The position numbers were made by a program, and so were the translations under genes. This document shows positions 44,093-53,353 of a stretch of 64,000 nucleotides of DNA, in pieces. The notes beneath the pieces are model-generated. The model was not told the DNA's origin, did not search any database, and saw only the letters and a list, made by a program, of their open reading frames with translations. The stretch covers positions 3,578,001 through 3,642,000 of the forward strand of contig NZ_JRKM01000001.1 of assembly GCF_000768065.1 (NCBI RefSeq). Direction: 5' to 3'. The stretch is from Aquabacterium sp. NJ1. Lineage in GTDB: Bacteria > Pseudomonadota > Gammaproteobacteria > Burkholderiales > Burkholderiaceae_C. The stretch's first letter is position 1. Every line of letters starts with the position of its first letter.

Positions 44093-44818
44093 TCAGCGCG
44101 CCAGCAGGTCACGCGTGGCCGGCGTCACACTGCGGACCAGGTCTGCAGCGAACTGCTCCTGTCGTTGGAAGGCGCGCTCCAGTTGGCTGGGTTCAGCCGA
44201 GACGGGCACCTTTTGGGAGACACGCATGAGCAAGCCGTCCGTGACCCTGCCTGCCAGGCCTTCCCGCAGGATGTGCATGCGCGTCTTGAAGGCGCTGTCG
44301 CTGTAGATGCTGCCGATGCGGATCCAGTAGCTCACCACCTCCATGGAGCCGTTGCGATCCAGCGCGATCATGCGCTTGCCGATGATGGGCTGCTGGGTCG
44401 TGATGCTGTTGATGTTGAAGGTGTGGTCAATCAGTTGCTTGACCGCATACCCTTGGGCCGGGTAGCACAGCTCGGGGCGGTGGATCTTGACCTCCTGGCG
44501 CTGGTGCTTGCCCCAGGCTACAGCCACGCCGATCTGGTGGCCCTGGTCGTCCGCGTAAGTGCGCAGCACCGATTGGTCGTAGGGCTGGTTGATGTCCGGC
44601 TCGTTGCCTTGCGTGATCGACACCTGTGTGAGCGGCGAGGCCAGTGCAGACCAGTTGCCGATCTGGTTGGGGATGCTGGTTTCAAGCTGAGGCTCGTCAC
44701 CCCGTTCGTGCAGGGTGGGGTGTGCCAGCCGGGCTGCAACGGCAGCAGCGAACAGCAAGGATGCGAGCACCCAGGTTCGTGTCTGCAAGCGCCAGGGGCC
44801 GGACAGCATCGTGGTCAT
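44093..44818 (-). CDS. epsI: EpsI family exosortase-associated protein, set B
   Basis: Exported protein of 241 aa with one hydrophobic N-terminal segment (about 15-32). EpsI signatures are the NQIGNWSALA segment, QIGVAVAWGKHQRQEVKIHR, and PELCYPAQGYAV with the conserved cysteine. It is the partner of the set B exosortase, but lies three genes downstream of it, after the co-polymerase and kinase genes, whereas in sets A and C EpsI follows the exosortase directly. ATG 44818 overlaps the kinase stop (ATGA). Confidence 0.88.
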   Translation of the reverse strand: MTTMLSGPWRLQTRTWVLASLLFAAAVAARLAHPTLHERGDEPQLETSIPNQIGNWSALASPLTQVSITQGNEPDINQPYDQSVLRTYADDQGHQIGVAVAWGKHQRQEVKIHRPELCYPAQGYAVKQLIDHTFNINSITTQQPIIGKRMIALDRNGSMEVVSYWIRIGSIYSDSAFKTRMHILREGLAGRVTDGLLMRVSQKVPVSAEPSQLERAFQRQEQFAADLVRSVTPATRDLLAR

Positions 44819-45690
44819 TGGGCAAATTCGTTGAGGACGGTGCCGGCAAAAGCCGGGCAGGCCTTCTTGAGTTGCATGACCAACGTTTTCAGCGAATCGG
44901 CCTCGGTCACGCCCTTGCGCGCGACGGCCACCGCAGCACCGCACTTGGCTGCAATGACTCGGGCGTCCGCGCCGTGCACGGCAGCAGGCGTGTCGACGAT
45001 CACATAGTCGAACTTCATGATGACCTCCGACAGCAACATGTCAAAGGCGCTGCGTTGAACCAGTTCCAGCGGATTGGGGGGAACCACGCCGACAGGCAGC
45101 ACGTACAGGCTGGGCAGGGCGTCAATGGGGCGGATGACGTTGGTTTCCGAGCGGCCCGACAGGATGCCGCTCAGGCCCGATGTGCCAGAGCCGATGTTGA
45201 ACAGTTCGTGCAGTCGCGGCGTGCGCATGTCAGCGTCAATCAGCAGGGTGCGCCCATCGAGCTGGCTGAAGGCCGCGGCCAGGTTGGCGGCAAAAAAGGT
45301 TTTGCCGTCACCGCTGTCCGGGCTGCAGACTGCCAATGCCAGCGGCGCGTTCTTGGCGCCGTAGGGGCCTGATAGCAGTGAGCTGCGGATGTCCCGAAAG
45401 AACTCGGCAGCCGAGTCAAAAGGCGAGGTGGCCACCACCAGCTCGGCGCTGATGTTGTTGCGGCCATCTGCGGCATACGGGTAGTGGAACTGTTGGGACA
45501 GGGCCCACAGCACATCTTCGCGCTTGACATAGCCCAGCTCAACAGCGGCTTCGCCGAACTTCAGGCCTTTGGAGCGTTGCAGGGCAACGACCGCATCCAC
45601 CTGCGCGGGCGACAGCTTGTGGGCATCGGCAATGATGTTGCCAATGCTTTTTTCCCCACCAACTTCGTTTTTAGCGTTTTTCATGGCCAT
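44815..45690 (-). CDS. EpsG-type chain-length determinant kinase/ATPase, set B
   Basis: Cytoplasmic protein of 291 aa, paralogous to those at 9222 and 60674. The N-terminal 80 residues form the MshEN-like helical domain (SIGNIIADAHKLSPAQVDA and then LWALSQQFHYPY). The P-loop domain has Walker A SPDSGDGKT, Walker A' LLIDADMR with both aspartates, and Walker B YVIVDTPA. There is no tyrosine-rich tail. It pairs with the co-polymerase encoded 15 bases upstream and probably gates polymerisation by ATP-dependent or phosphorylation-like switching, as in Wzc systems (family knowledge). Confidence 0.9.
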   Translation of the reverse strand: MAMKNAKNEVGGEKSIGNIIADAHKLSPAQVDAVVALQRSKGLKFGEAAVELGYVKREDVLWALSQQFHYPYAADGRNNISAELVVATSPFDSAAEFFRDIRSSLLSGPYGAKNAPLALAVCSPDSGDGKTFFAANLAAAFSQLDGRTLLIDADMRTPRLHELFNIGSGTSGLSGILSGRSETNVIRPIDALPSLYVLPVGVVPPNPLELVQRSAFDMLLSEVIMKFDYVIVDTPAAVHGADARVIAAKCGAAVAVARKGVTEADSLKTLVMQLKKACPAFAGTVLNEFAQ

Positions 45691-45705
45691 GGGCGTGTAG
45701 ATGAA

Positions 45706-47133
45706 TCAGGCCTTTTTGGGGGCGGTCAGTTCGGGGAGGGATCGCTTGGTCAGGCGAGGCGCGCTCTTGACCGGCAGCAAAGCCCCTTTCTTTGCTTCCA
45801 AAGCAATGGGCATGGTGCCCAGGAGCGGCATGCCAATGAGTTCTTCAAAATCTTCTTCAGACCGGAGCTTGCGATTGCGTGCTTCCTTGAGAATCGCAAG
45901 TGCCACCCCAAGCATTGCACCCAGGAAAATCGATGCAATGGTGTTCAAGAAAATCTTTGGAAACGATGCATTGGATGGTGGGGTAGGCGTTTGAAGCAAG
46001 GAGACGGTTGTCTGGTTGCTCTGGCTTTCCAGTGACATCTGCATCAAGCGTGCTTGCATCGTTTCGTAGGTGCGCTGTGCATTTTCTACATCACGCATCA
46101 ACACCGATGCTTCATCCCGCTGTGCCTTCAGTTTCAGCAGCTTCTCTCGTTGCGCCTGCAGCGCCGCTTGAGTTTGCGCGGCACGTGTCATGTTGACCGT
46201 GTTGTTGATACCAAGGCTTCCCGTGACTCGTGCAATTTCGCTGTCGATCCTTACGCGCAACTCGCCAATATTGGCTTGCAATGCCTGGACTTGTGGGTGC
46301 GCCGGACCGAACTGAGCATTGAGCTCCTTCAGTCGCGCTTCTTGCCGGGAGAGGTCTGCTTTGAGCGCAGCTATAACAGGGTTGTTCAGGGCTTCTGTGC
46401 TGTTGGCCCCCGCATTGCTCTTGCGGCTGGCGGACTCTGCCGCCATGGTCTGGAGGGACACCAATTGTGTTGACAGGTCCGCCAGACGTGCGTTCTCAAC
46501 GTCCAACCTTTCGTCGGTTACCAGGAGCCCATTGGCTTTCTGGTATTCCGAAAGGCGTGTTTGCGCTGTTTCGAGCTTTTCGCGAGCAGCCTTTGTTTGT
46601 TCTTCGAATATGCCGCTGAAACGCTTGGCCGGCTCTGTTCGCAACTCTACCGTCGTGTCCATATATGCCTTGATAAAGGCATTGGTCATGGCGGCAGCAA
46701 ACTGCGGATCGGTCGCCGTATAGCTGACATTGATGATGCTGGCTTCCTTGGCAGGAGTGACGTCAAGTTTGCGTACGAGAACATCCGCCAGCCATGTATC
46801 AAAGACGCCCTGGCCATCGGTATCATCCTCCCACTGTTGCCGCAAGGCAGGCACCTGATCCAGCTTCAGCGCTTTGATCACACGCAGTACAACACGTTCA
46901 CTTTTGATGATGTTGGCCTGCGTGGCCAGGTATCCGCCGGCGATGGCGCCAGGCACGAGCGAACCGTTGATCGGGTCTGGGGTTTTGAAGTCAATGACCA
47001 CTGCCCCGGTTGACGTGTATCTTTTGGGCAGGACGAGGCTGACACCGACAATGACCGTGACCGTGGTCAGTGCAGTGGCAATCACCAGGACCTTGCGGGC
47101 CCTGATGATCGACATGAATTGCTTGAACGTCAT
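45706..47133 (-). CDS. GumC/EpsF-type chain-length co-polymerase, set B
   Basis: Wzz/GumC-type inner-membrane protein of 475 aa. N-terminal MTFKQFMSIIRARK precedes a membrane span (about 17-36). A long periplasmic coiled-coil region (about 150-370) and a Pro-rich TPTPPSNASFP segment lead to the second span (about 405-425). The Lys-rich tail has no kinase motifs. The ATG overlaps the exosortase stop by four bases. It aligns over its length with the proteins at 7790 and 61621, so one ancestral cassette has been multiplied or separately acquired. Confidence 0.92.
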   Translation of the reverse strand: MTFKQFMSIIRARKVLVIATALTTVTVIVGVSLVLPKRYTSTGAVVIDFKTPDPINGSLVPGAIAGGYLATQANIIKSERVVLRVIKALKLDQVPALRQQWEDDTDGQGVFDTWLADVLVRKLDVTPAKEASIINVSYTATDPQFAAAMTNAFIKAYMDTTVELRTEPAKRFSGIFEEQTKAAREKLETAQTRLSEYQKANGLLVTDERLDVENARLADLSTQLVSLQTMAAESASRKSNAGANSTEALNNPVIAALKADLSRQEARLKELNAQFGPAHPQVQALQANIGELRVRIDSEIARVTGSLGINNTVNMTRAAQTQAALQAQREKLLKLKAQRDEASVLMRDVENAQRTYETMQARLMQMSLESQSNQTTVSLLQTPTPPSNASFPKIFLNTIASIFLGAMLGVALAILKEARNRKLRSEEDFEELIGMPLLGTMPIALEAKKGALLPVKSAPRLTKRSLPELTAPKKA

Positions 47134-48059
47134 ATGTGCGCTGTAGTGTGTGGTGGGCGAGCCGTTGAGGGTTCAGCCTTGTCGCGGATGAAAAACCCCA
47201 GCACCGTATCGGTGCCAATGGTCAATGCAGTGGCCAGCATGAACAGCAAGATGCCAGCAAAGCTGTGCACGAATCCCTGCCCGACCTCGTCGCCGAAATA
47301 GTAGGTGATGAGCACCAGCGCGATCACGCGGGTCACGTTGGAAACAAAGGAAATGGGCAATATCAGCATGGCCAGCACGATCTTGCGCAGCCGGGAGGTG
47401 TGCTCGATGACGCTCAAATAAAACACACCGATGGCTTCCAGCGCAAAAATCGAGTTCAGGCCGGCACAGGCATCGGCCACCAGCAGCTGATAGGGCCCGA
47501 TCGTCAGTGTGACGCCTGAGCGGCCGATGGGGTAGTGCAGTGTGTAAAGAATCGCTTCTGCCACGTACGACACCGCGGCTTTCAGCGGCGCGGTCACCTG
47601 GTCCACGATGGAGCCCGGGATGGGGATGATGAACAGGATGAAAAAGATGGGAAACCACATGGTGCGCCAGCCAGCCCAGCCCTTGTAGAGCAGGGTGAGC
47701 CCGGTGAGCACCAGCATCTGCGAGCCCACGTCCATGAACAGGATGTCTTGCGAGCGGCCCACAACGTAGAAAAGCAAGCCGGCGGCGAGCAGCAGGCTGC
47801 CACTGATTGGGGCCGGCCGGGTTGCCAGGCCCACGAAGGCCGGCAGGCGTTGCCAGATCAGCCACAGTGTCAGCGCCAGCATCACGGGGCCGTGCCCCTG
47901 GCCGACGATTTTCCAGATGGAGGTGTCCAGCGTCATGTACGTGGGCAGGTACATGGCGAACAGGCCGGCGGCAATGGCCAGCAACTCGGCGCGTGAGGGC
48001 GACTCGGTGCTGGCCGGGTTCAAGGTGAGGGTGGGTGCTGCCGACTGGGTTGGGGACAT
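47130..48059 (-). CDS. exosortase (probable B-type), set B
   Basis: Exosortase-family membrane protein of 309 aa with about eight spans. Catalytic triad: C198 in VADACAGLNS, R244 in SNVTRVIAL, H265 in GQGFVHSFAG. Other family segments are GQGHGPVMLALTLWLIW, PIPGSIVDQVTAPLK and GRSGVTLTIGPYQLL. It is closer in sequence to the set C exosortase (51779) than to set A. It sits first of the co-polymerase/kinase/EpsI row in this orientation, directly after fcl. Its protein substrates are not in the window. Confidence 0.93.
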   Translation of the reverse strand: MSPTQSAAPTLTLNPASTESPSRAELLAIAAGLFAMYLPTYMTLDTSIWKIVGQGHGPVMLALTLWLIWQRLPAFVGLATRPAPISGSLLLAAGLLFYVVGRSQDILFMDVGSQMLVLTGLTLLYKGWAGWRTMWFPIFFILFIIPIPGSIVDQVTAPLKAAVSYVAEAILYTLHYPIGRSGVTLTIGPYQLLVADACAGLNSIFALEAIGVFYLSVIEHTSRLRKIVLAMLILPISFVSNVTRVIALVLITYYFGDEVGQGFVHSFAGILLFMLATALTIGTDTVLGFFIRDKAEPSTARPPHTTAHI

Positions 48060-48072
48060 ACTGGTGGCGAGT

Positions 48073-49023
48073 TTAAGCCGCCTTGTTCAGATAGTCCTGA
48101 TAAGCAAGCCTGATGCCGTCCCTCAAGTTGGTGCTGGCCCTCCAACCCAGGGAGGTCAGCCGGGAGACATCCATCAATTTGCGGGGTGTGCCGTCCGGTT
48201 TGCTGGCGTCAAACGTCAAGTTGCCCTTGAAGCCGACGATGTCCACCACCGTTTCGGCCAGTTCGCGGATGGTCACGTCCGTGCCGGTGCCGATGTTGAC
48301 CAGCGGCCCGCAGTATCCCTGTTCCATCAGGAAGACGCAGGCGTCGGCCAGGTCGTCCGCGTACAGGAATTCGCGCATGGGCGTGCCGGTGCCCCACACC
48401 ACCAGGGCGGTGTCACCCCGTTGCTTGGCTTCGTGGGCCTTGCGGATCAGGGCCGGCAGCACGTGGCTGTTGTTGAGGTCGTAGTTGTCGTTGGGGCCGT
48501 ACAGATTGGTGGGCATCACGCTGATGTACTGGCGGCCGTACTGGGCGTTGTACGCGTCGCACATCTTGATGCCCGCGATCTTGGCGATCGCGTAGGGCTC
48601 GTTGGTGGGTTCCAGCAGGCCGGTGAGCAGCGCGTCTTCGTGCATGGGCTGGGGTGCCATCTTGGGGTAGATGCAGCTGGAGCCCAGGAACATCAGCTGC
48701 TGCACACCGGCTTGGTGGGCGCCGTGGATCAGGTTGGCTTCGATCATCAGGTTCTGATAGATGAAGTCGGCCCGGTACACATTGTTGGCCTGGATGCCGC
48801 CCACTTTGGCTGCCGCGATGTAGAGGTAATCGGGCTTTTCAGCTTGCAGGAATTCGTGCACGGCGCGCTGGTCGAGCAGGTCGAGTTCACTGCGGCTGCG
48901 CGTGATCACGCGGGTGTAGCCAGCCGCCTGCAGGCGCCGCACGATGGCGGAACCCACCATGCCGCGGTGCCCGGCCACGAAGATTTTCGCGTTCTTGTCC
49001 ATGTCGGTGCTTGCCTGGCTCAC
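48073..49023 (-). CDS. fcl: GDP-L-fucose synthase
   Basis: NAD(P)-dependent epimerase-reductase of 316 aa that turns GDP-4-keto-6-deoxymannose into GDP-L-fucose. Motifs are [27 protein letters not shown] with the catalytic serine/cysteine region, and [16 protein letters not shown] with the catalytic YxxxK. Length is normal. GTG 49023 overlaps the gmd stop (GTGA); ATG 49002 is the other reasonable start. Together with gmd it supplies fucose to the EPS. Confidence 0.96.
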   Translation of the reverse strand: MSQASTDMDKNAKIFVAGHRGMVGSAIVRRLQAAGYTRVITRSRSELDLLDQRAVHEFLQAEKPDYLYIAAAKVGGIQANNVYRADFIYQNLMIEANLIHGAHQAGVQQLMFLGSSCIYPKMAPQPMHEDALLTGLLEPTNEPYAIAKIAGIKMCDAYNAQYGRQYISVMPTNLYGPNDNYDLNNSHVLPALIRKAHEAKQRGDTALVVWGTGTPMREFLYADDLADACVFLMEQGYCGPLVNIGTGTDVTIRELAETVVDIVGFKGNLTFDASKPDGTPRKLMDVSRLTSLGWRASTNLRDGIRLAYQDYLNKAA

Positions 49024-50150
49024 TCGTGGTGGTCGTAGGCCTGGAAACCAGCCAGCTTGACCAGGCTGTCGCGCTTGGCCGCCGAGTAGTCGCTCAGCAC
49101 CATTTCCTTGACCAGCTCGCCCAGCGAGATCTTGGGCGTCCAGCCCAGCTTCTGCTTGGCCTTGGTGGGGTCACCCAGCAGGGTTTCGACTTCGGTGGGG
49201 CGGTAGTAGCGCGGGTCGACCTTGACGATCACGTCACCCACCTTGCACTTGGCCAGCATCTCACCGTTGACGGGCTCGACCTTGATCACCTTGGCCACTT
49301 CGGCCTCGCCTTCGCCCTCGAACGCCAGCGTGATCCCCAGCTCCTTGGCCGAGAACTCCACGAACTGGCGCACGCTGTACTGCACGCCCGTGGCGATCAC
49401 GAAGTCCTCGGCGTGGTCCTGCTGCAGCATCAGCCACTGCATTTCCACGTAGTCCTTGGCGTGGCCCCAGTCGCGCAGCGCGCTCATGTTGCCCAGGTAC
49501 AGGCAGTCCTGCAGGCCCAGCGCGATGCGGCTGATGGCACGCGTGATCTTGCGGGTCACGAAGGTTTCGCCGCGCACCGGGCTTTCGTGGTTGAACAGCA
49601 CGCCGTTGCAGGCGTACATGCCATAGGCCTCGCGGTAGTTCACCGTGATCCAGTAGGCGTACAGCTTGGCCACCGCATACGGGCTGCGGGGGTAGAAGGG
49701 CGTGGTTTCCTTCTGGGGGATCTCTTGCACCAGGCCGTACAGTTCGGAGGTGGAGGCCTGGTAGAAGCGGGTTTTCTTCTCCAGCCCCAGGATGCGGATG
49801 GCCTCGAGCAGGCGCAGCGCGCCGATGCCGTCGGCGTTGGCGGTGTACTCGGGCTCTTCGAAGCTCACGCCCACGTGGCTTTGCGCGGCCAGGTTGTAGA
49901 TCTCGTCGGGCTGGACCTTCTGGACGATGCGCACCAGGCTGGTCGAATCCGTCAGGTCGCCGTAGTGCAGCACGAAATTGCGGTTGCTGACGTGCGGGTC
50001 CTGGTACAGGTGGTCGATGCGGTCGGTATTGAACAGGCTGGAGCGACGCTTGATGCCGTGGACCTCATAGCCCTTTTTCAGCAGAAATTCGGCCAGATAG
50101 GACCCGTCTTGGCCCGTGACACCGGTGATCAGGGCGACTTTTTTGCTCAT
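49020..50150 (-). CDS. gmd: GDP-mannose 4,6-dehydratase
   Basis: Extended SDR of 376 aa that dehydrates GDP-mannose to GDP-4-keto-6-deoxy-D-mannose. Signatures are [38 protein letters not shown], the QASTSELYG active-site region and [10 protein letters not shown] (YxxxK). ATG 50150 is preceded by CGGAG at a good distance; longer in-frame starts lack the fold. It is the first gene of the leftward set B transcript, so the whole set (GDP-fucose, exosortase, co-polymerase, flippase, GTs, Wzy) may be one operon. GDP-mannose could come from the nucleotidylyltransferase at 25455. Confidence 0.96.
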   Translation of the reverse strand: MSKKVALITGVTGQDGSYLAEFLLKKGYEVHGIKRRSSLFNTDRIDHLYQDPHVSNRNFVLHYGDLTDSTSLVRIVQKVQPDEIYNLAAQSHVGVSFEEPEYTANADGIGALRLLEAIRILGLEKKTRFYQASTSELYGLVQEIPQKETTPFYPRSPYAVAKLYAYWITVNYREAYGMYACNGVLFNHESPVRGETFVTRKITRAISRIALGLQDCLYLGNMSALRDWGHAKDYVEMQWLMLQQDHAEDFVIATGVQYSVRQFVEFSAKELGITLAFEGEGEAEVAKVIKVEPVNGEMLAKCKVGDVIVKVDPRYYRPTEVETLLGDPTKAKQKLGWTPKISLGELVKEMVLSDYSAAKRDSLVKLAGFQAYDHHE

Positions 50151-50479
50151 ATGCGTAACTCCGAAAAGCAGAGGCTCCTCTGCATGCGGGAAAGGAAAGG
50201 GGGTCAGCAATGTAAACAGATTTTCATGACGACACATCAAGTGCGCGGTCGCTGGCCTGACTTGACGATGGGGCCTGTGTGACGGGCCGATTCTCATTCT
50301 TTACTGAGGTCATCGCACAGGAAGTGTTGCGAAAAATCTAATTATGGCAATTGCTGGGCTCCGTGGTAGCGCCTGGGGGTACCAGGTCCGGGCGGTCAAT
50401 TGGTTTGTGCAAGAATCCGGCGCGCAGCGGTCAGGGGTGGCGGCGCATCATTGATCGAGAGTCTGATGTGGAGAGCATT
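50151..50479. promoter_or_regulatory. 329 bp divergent regulatory region between sets B and C
   Basis: No gene is seen. By orientation it must carry the promoters of gmd (leftward) and the GT4 gene (rightward). It contains a nearly perfect inverted repeat GCAGAGG/CCTCTGC at 50168-50183 in the gmd leader, a TTGACG hexamer at 50262-50267 without a matching -10, and an AT-rich stretch at about 50333-50352. The CGGAG element close to ATG 50150 and the GGAG at 50470-50473 are the ribosome-binding sites of the flanking genes. Confidence 0.4.
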
Positions 50480-51595
50480 TTGAGAATCGGTGTGGATTTC
50501 CATGCTTTCGACGGCAAGTTTCAGGGGTCGCGCAGCCATCTGATCGGCTTGTATCGGGCCATGATCGAGCTGTCGCCCGATATCGAGTTTGTGTTTTTCG
50601 TGCATGACATCGAGGGCTTGCGACGCACATTGGGTTTCGATCGGCCGAACGTGTCCATGGTGCACATGGGGCACGCCAACCCCTTGGTGCGCCTGGGCTG
50701 GCAACTGCCCAGGCTGCGCAGGCGGCATCGCATCGACATCCTCCATACCCAGTACATCGTGCCGCTGTGGGGGGCTCGCGGCAATGCCGTGACCATCCAC
50801 GATGTTCTGTTCGAGGACTATCCGCAGTTCTTTACGCCCGTCTTCGTGTGGCGCTCGAAGCTGCTGTTCAGGCGTTCGGCACGGACGGCGGACATCGTCA
50901 TGACCGTCAGCGAATACTCCCGCGGCGAAATCGCAGCGAAATATGGCGTACCGGCCTCGCGCATTGGCTTGCTGCTCAACGCGGTCGACCAGCAGGTTTT
51001 CCATCCAGACGAAGGGAGCGATGCGGCGGTGCTCGCACGTCGTGGCTTGGCTGACGGGCGTTATTTGCTGACCGTTGGTCGCATTGAGCCCCGCAAGGAT
51101 CACGCGACCCTCATGCGAGCTTATGCGCAACTCGGCGAGGACGCGCTGCCGCTGGTCATCGTAGGGCAGCGCGATTTTGGTTATGGCGCCTTCGATGCTG
51201 CACTGGCGGCCCTGCCATCTCGCGAGAAAGTGCACGTGCTGAGCGACGTGGACGACCAGGAGTTGCCGGCACTGCTGCGCCATGCGCACACCTTTGTCTA
51301 TCCGTCCCTCGCAGAAGGCTTCGGGATGCCACCGCTGGAAGCCATGGCCAGTGGCGTGCCAGTGATCGTTGCTAACTCCACGGCCCTGCCCGAGGTGGTG
51401 GGAAGCGCCGGCTTGTTGTTCTCACCCGGCGACGCAAATGAACTCGCGGCCTGTCTGCGCAAACTGCTGGAGGATGCCGAGTTGCGGGCCCAACTGGTGG
51501 GCAAGGGTTTGGCTCGCGCGCGCACGTTCTCCTGGCAGGAGTCGGCGCGGGTTCTGAGGGCGGCATTTCTGCGTTGGTACCAGGCATCACAGTAG
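50480..51595 (+). CDS. family 4 glycosyltransferase
   Basis: GT4 enzyme of 371 aa. Motifs are RIGVDFHAFDGKFQGSRSHL at the N-terminus, AVTIHDVLFEDYPQFFTP, and IVMTVSEYSRGEIAAKYGVP. The donor half has YLLTVGRIEPRKDHATLMRA (about 190) and FVYPSLAEGFGMPPLEAMAS (about 270), with the E-x7-E motif. TTG 50480 is preferred because GGAG lies six bases upstream and the protein then starts at the first beta strand. An upstream GTG at 50468 is also possible. Opens the rightward half of set C; a 183 bp gap follows before the exosortase. Confidence 0.87.
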   Translation: MRIGVDFHAFDGKFQGSRSHLIGLYRAMIELSPDIEFVFFVHDIEGLRRTLGFDRPNVSMVHMGHANPLVRLGWQLPRLRRRHRIDILHTQYIVPLWGARGNAVTIHDVLFEDYPQFFTPVFVWRSKLLFRRSARTADIVMTVSEYSRGEIAAKYGVPASRIGLLLNAVDQQVFHPDEGSDAAVLARRGLADGRYLLTVGRIEPRKDHATLMRAYAQLGEDALPLVIVGQRDFGYGAFDAALAALPSREKVHVLSDVDDQELPALLRHAHTFVYPSLAEGFGMPPLEAMASGVPVIVANSTALPEVVGSAGLLFSPGDANELAACLRKLLEDAELRAQLVGKGLARARTFSWQESARVLRAAFLRWYQASQ

Positions 51596-51778
51596 GTGAG
51601 CTGCTTACATCCATCTGGTTGACGTCAGCCAGTTTGCTGTTCAACCAATTACGCCGTGGGTTCGCCTTTAGGGTATGTGCTCATGGCTGGAGTTGCCGGT
51701 TTGCGGAACTAAAGTGTTTTGGCTGGCACTATCTCAGGCTGGGCGCACCTGCCCGGCCAACCGTATCTTTTGTCACTC

Positions 51779-52654
51779 ATGGCTGCACTGAATAACGAAC
51801 CCTTGCCGGATTGGACCCGCTGGTCCATCGGATTGCTACTGGTTGGCCTGCTGGTCTGCTATGCGCCAACCTACTACACCTTCGCCCATACCGTATGGCT
51901 GAAGGACGAAGCAGGCCATGGCCCGATGATCTTGGCTTTGTCTCTGTGGCTGATGTGGCGTGACCGCCAGAAATTTCTTGACTTGCGCTCTCAGCCCAAC
52001 CCTGTCTTCGGGCTGCTGGTGCTGCTGTCGGCCGCGCTGATGTACGTGGTGGGGCGTTCGCAGGGCATCGATGCGCTTGAGGCGTTTTCGAACATCATGG
52101 CCATCATGGCCTGTCTGTTGTTGGTGAAGGGGTGGGCGGGCGTGCGTCTGTTCTGGTTCCCGTTGTTTTTCCTGATCTTCGTGATCCCGTTGCCTGGCGT
52201 GGTGGCGCAGGCGCTGACCCTGCCGTTGAAGGCCGCTGTGTCCTATTGCGCGGAGGCCATCCTCTATGCCGCAGGCTATCCCATCGGTCGTTCGGGCGTC
52301 ACCCTTGTGGTGGGGCCTTACAAACTACTGGTTGCCGATGCCTGCTCTGGCCTGAATTCCATCTTCACGCTCGAATCACTGAGCTTGTTCTACATGAAGT
52401 TGATGGATTACACGTCGGCACGACGCAATACGATCCTGGCCATCATGATTTTGCCCATTTCGTTTGTTTCCAATACGGTGCGTGTCATGGTGCTGGTGCT
52501 GGTGACCTATCACCTGGGCGATGAAGTGGGGCAGGGATTCGTGCACAACCTCGCGGGACTGGTTCTTTTCTCCGTTGCTTTGATGTTGACCTACGGGTTG
52601 GATCGTATTTTGGCGGTTTTCTATGACAAGCATGAGCAATCCTCCCATCATTGA
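51779..52654 (+). CDS. exosortase (probable B-type), set C
   Basis: Exosortase-family membrane protein of 291 aa, about eight spans. Catalytic triad: C189 in VADACSGLNS, R235 in SNTVRVMVL, H256 in GQGFVHNLAG. EAGHGPMILALSLWLMWRD and GRSGVTLVVGPYKLLVADAC are further family segments and resemble the set B exosortase strongly. ATG 51779 is chosen as the first start near the fold. The stop lies inside the EpsI gene (32-base overlap). The co-polymerase and kinase of this set are not adjacent but 7-10 kb away on the other strand. Confidence 0.92.
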   Translation: MAALNNEPLPDWTRWSIGLLLVGLLVCYAPTYYTFAHTVWLKDEAGHGPMILALSLWLMWRDRQKFLDLRSQPNPVFGLLVLLSAALMYVVGRSQGIDALEAFSNIMAIMACLLLVKGWAGVRLFWFPLFFLIFVIPLPGVVAQALTLPLKAAVSYCAEAILYAAGYPIGRSGVTLVVGPYKLLVADACSGLNSIFTLESLSLFYMKLMDYTSARRNTILAIMILPISFVSNTVRVMVLVLVTYHLGDEVGQGFVHNLAGLVLFSVALMLTYGLDRILAVFYDKHEQSSHH

Positions 52655-53351
52655 AGTCCGCGCGCTCTCCGGCAAGCGCGCGCCGTTGTCTATCGTGCTC
52701 GCTTTCGTGCTGCTGCTGCTGAGCCCGGCTCTGGCCTATGTGATGACGCCCCGCACGCATCTGTCCGAGACCTTGCCGCCCATCGTTCTGGATAAGCAGG
52801 TTCCCAAGTCCATTGGGGACTGGCACGCCACCGACCCGATTGGGCAGGTACTGCCTGATCCCACGGTTCAGGAAGCGCTGAACCAGCTGTACTCGCAGGT
52901 GCTCTCGCGCACCTATGTCAACAGCAAAGGGCAGCAAATCATGTTGACCATCGCCTACGGCAGCGATCAGAACTCTGAGGCAACCGCCGCGCATCGCCCT
53001 GAATTTTGCTATCGAGCCCAGGGGTTTGAAGTTCAGGACGTTGGCGTGTCGAAGCTGAACATGCAGGGGCATGCACTCACTGTGCGCCACTTGGTTGGTA
53101 TTGCGGGCAGTCGCGTGGAGCCCATCAGCTATTGGGTGACGCTGGCCGATAAGGCAACTTTGCCAGGGCTGGGGCGCAAGCTATCCCAGATGTACTATGG
53201 GCTGCATGGCACCGTTGCCGATGGCATGCTGGTTCGCGTCTCGTCGATCAATGCTGATCGTGCGGATGCCTTCGCCCTGCAGGCTGCGTTCCTGAAAGAG
53301 ATGGAAGCAGCTATCGCGCCGTCCTTCCGGGCGCGTTATTTCGGGGGCTGA
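52623..53351 (+). CDS. epsI: EpsI family exosortase-associated protein, set C
   Basis: Exported protein of 242 aa with one N-terminal hydrophobic span (about 23-41). EpsI signatures are VPKSIGDWHATDPIG, RTYVNSKGQQIMLTIAYGSD, and RPEFCYRAQGFEV with the conserved cysteine. Partner of the overlapping exosortase. ATG 52623 or ATG 52632 may be the start. The next gene, a GH99-like protein, begins two bases after its stop, so the three are translated together. Confidence 0.9.
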   Translation: MTSMSNPPIIEVRALSGKRAPLSIVLAFVLLLLSPALAYVMTPRTHLSETLPPIVLDKQVPKSIGDWHATDPIGQVLPDPTVQEALNQLYSQVLSRTYVNSKGQQIMLTIAYGSDQNSEATAAHRPEFCYRAQGFEVQDVGVSKLNMQGHALTVRHLVGIAGSRVEPISYWVTLADKATLPGLGRKLSQMYYGLHGTVADGMLVRVSSINADRADAFALQAAFLKEMEAAIAPSFRARYFGG

Positions 53352-53353
53352 GC

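Noticed and set aside
51724-51739. TGGCAC-containing sigma-54-like site ahead of the set C exosortase
   Set aside because: The -24 half is good but the -12 half is GGC at the wrong spacing, so it fails the consensus.
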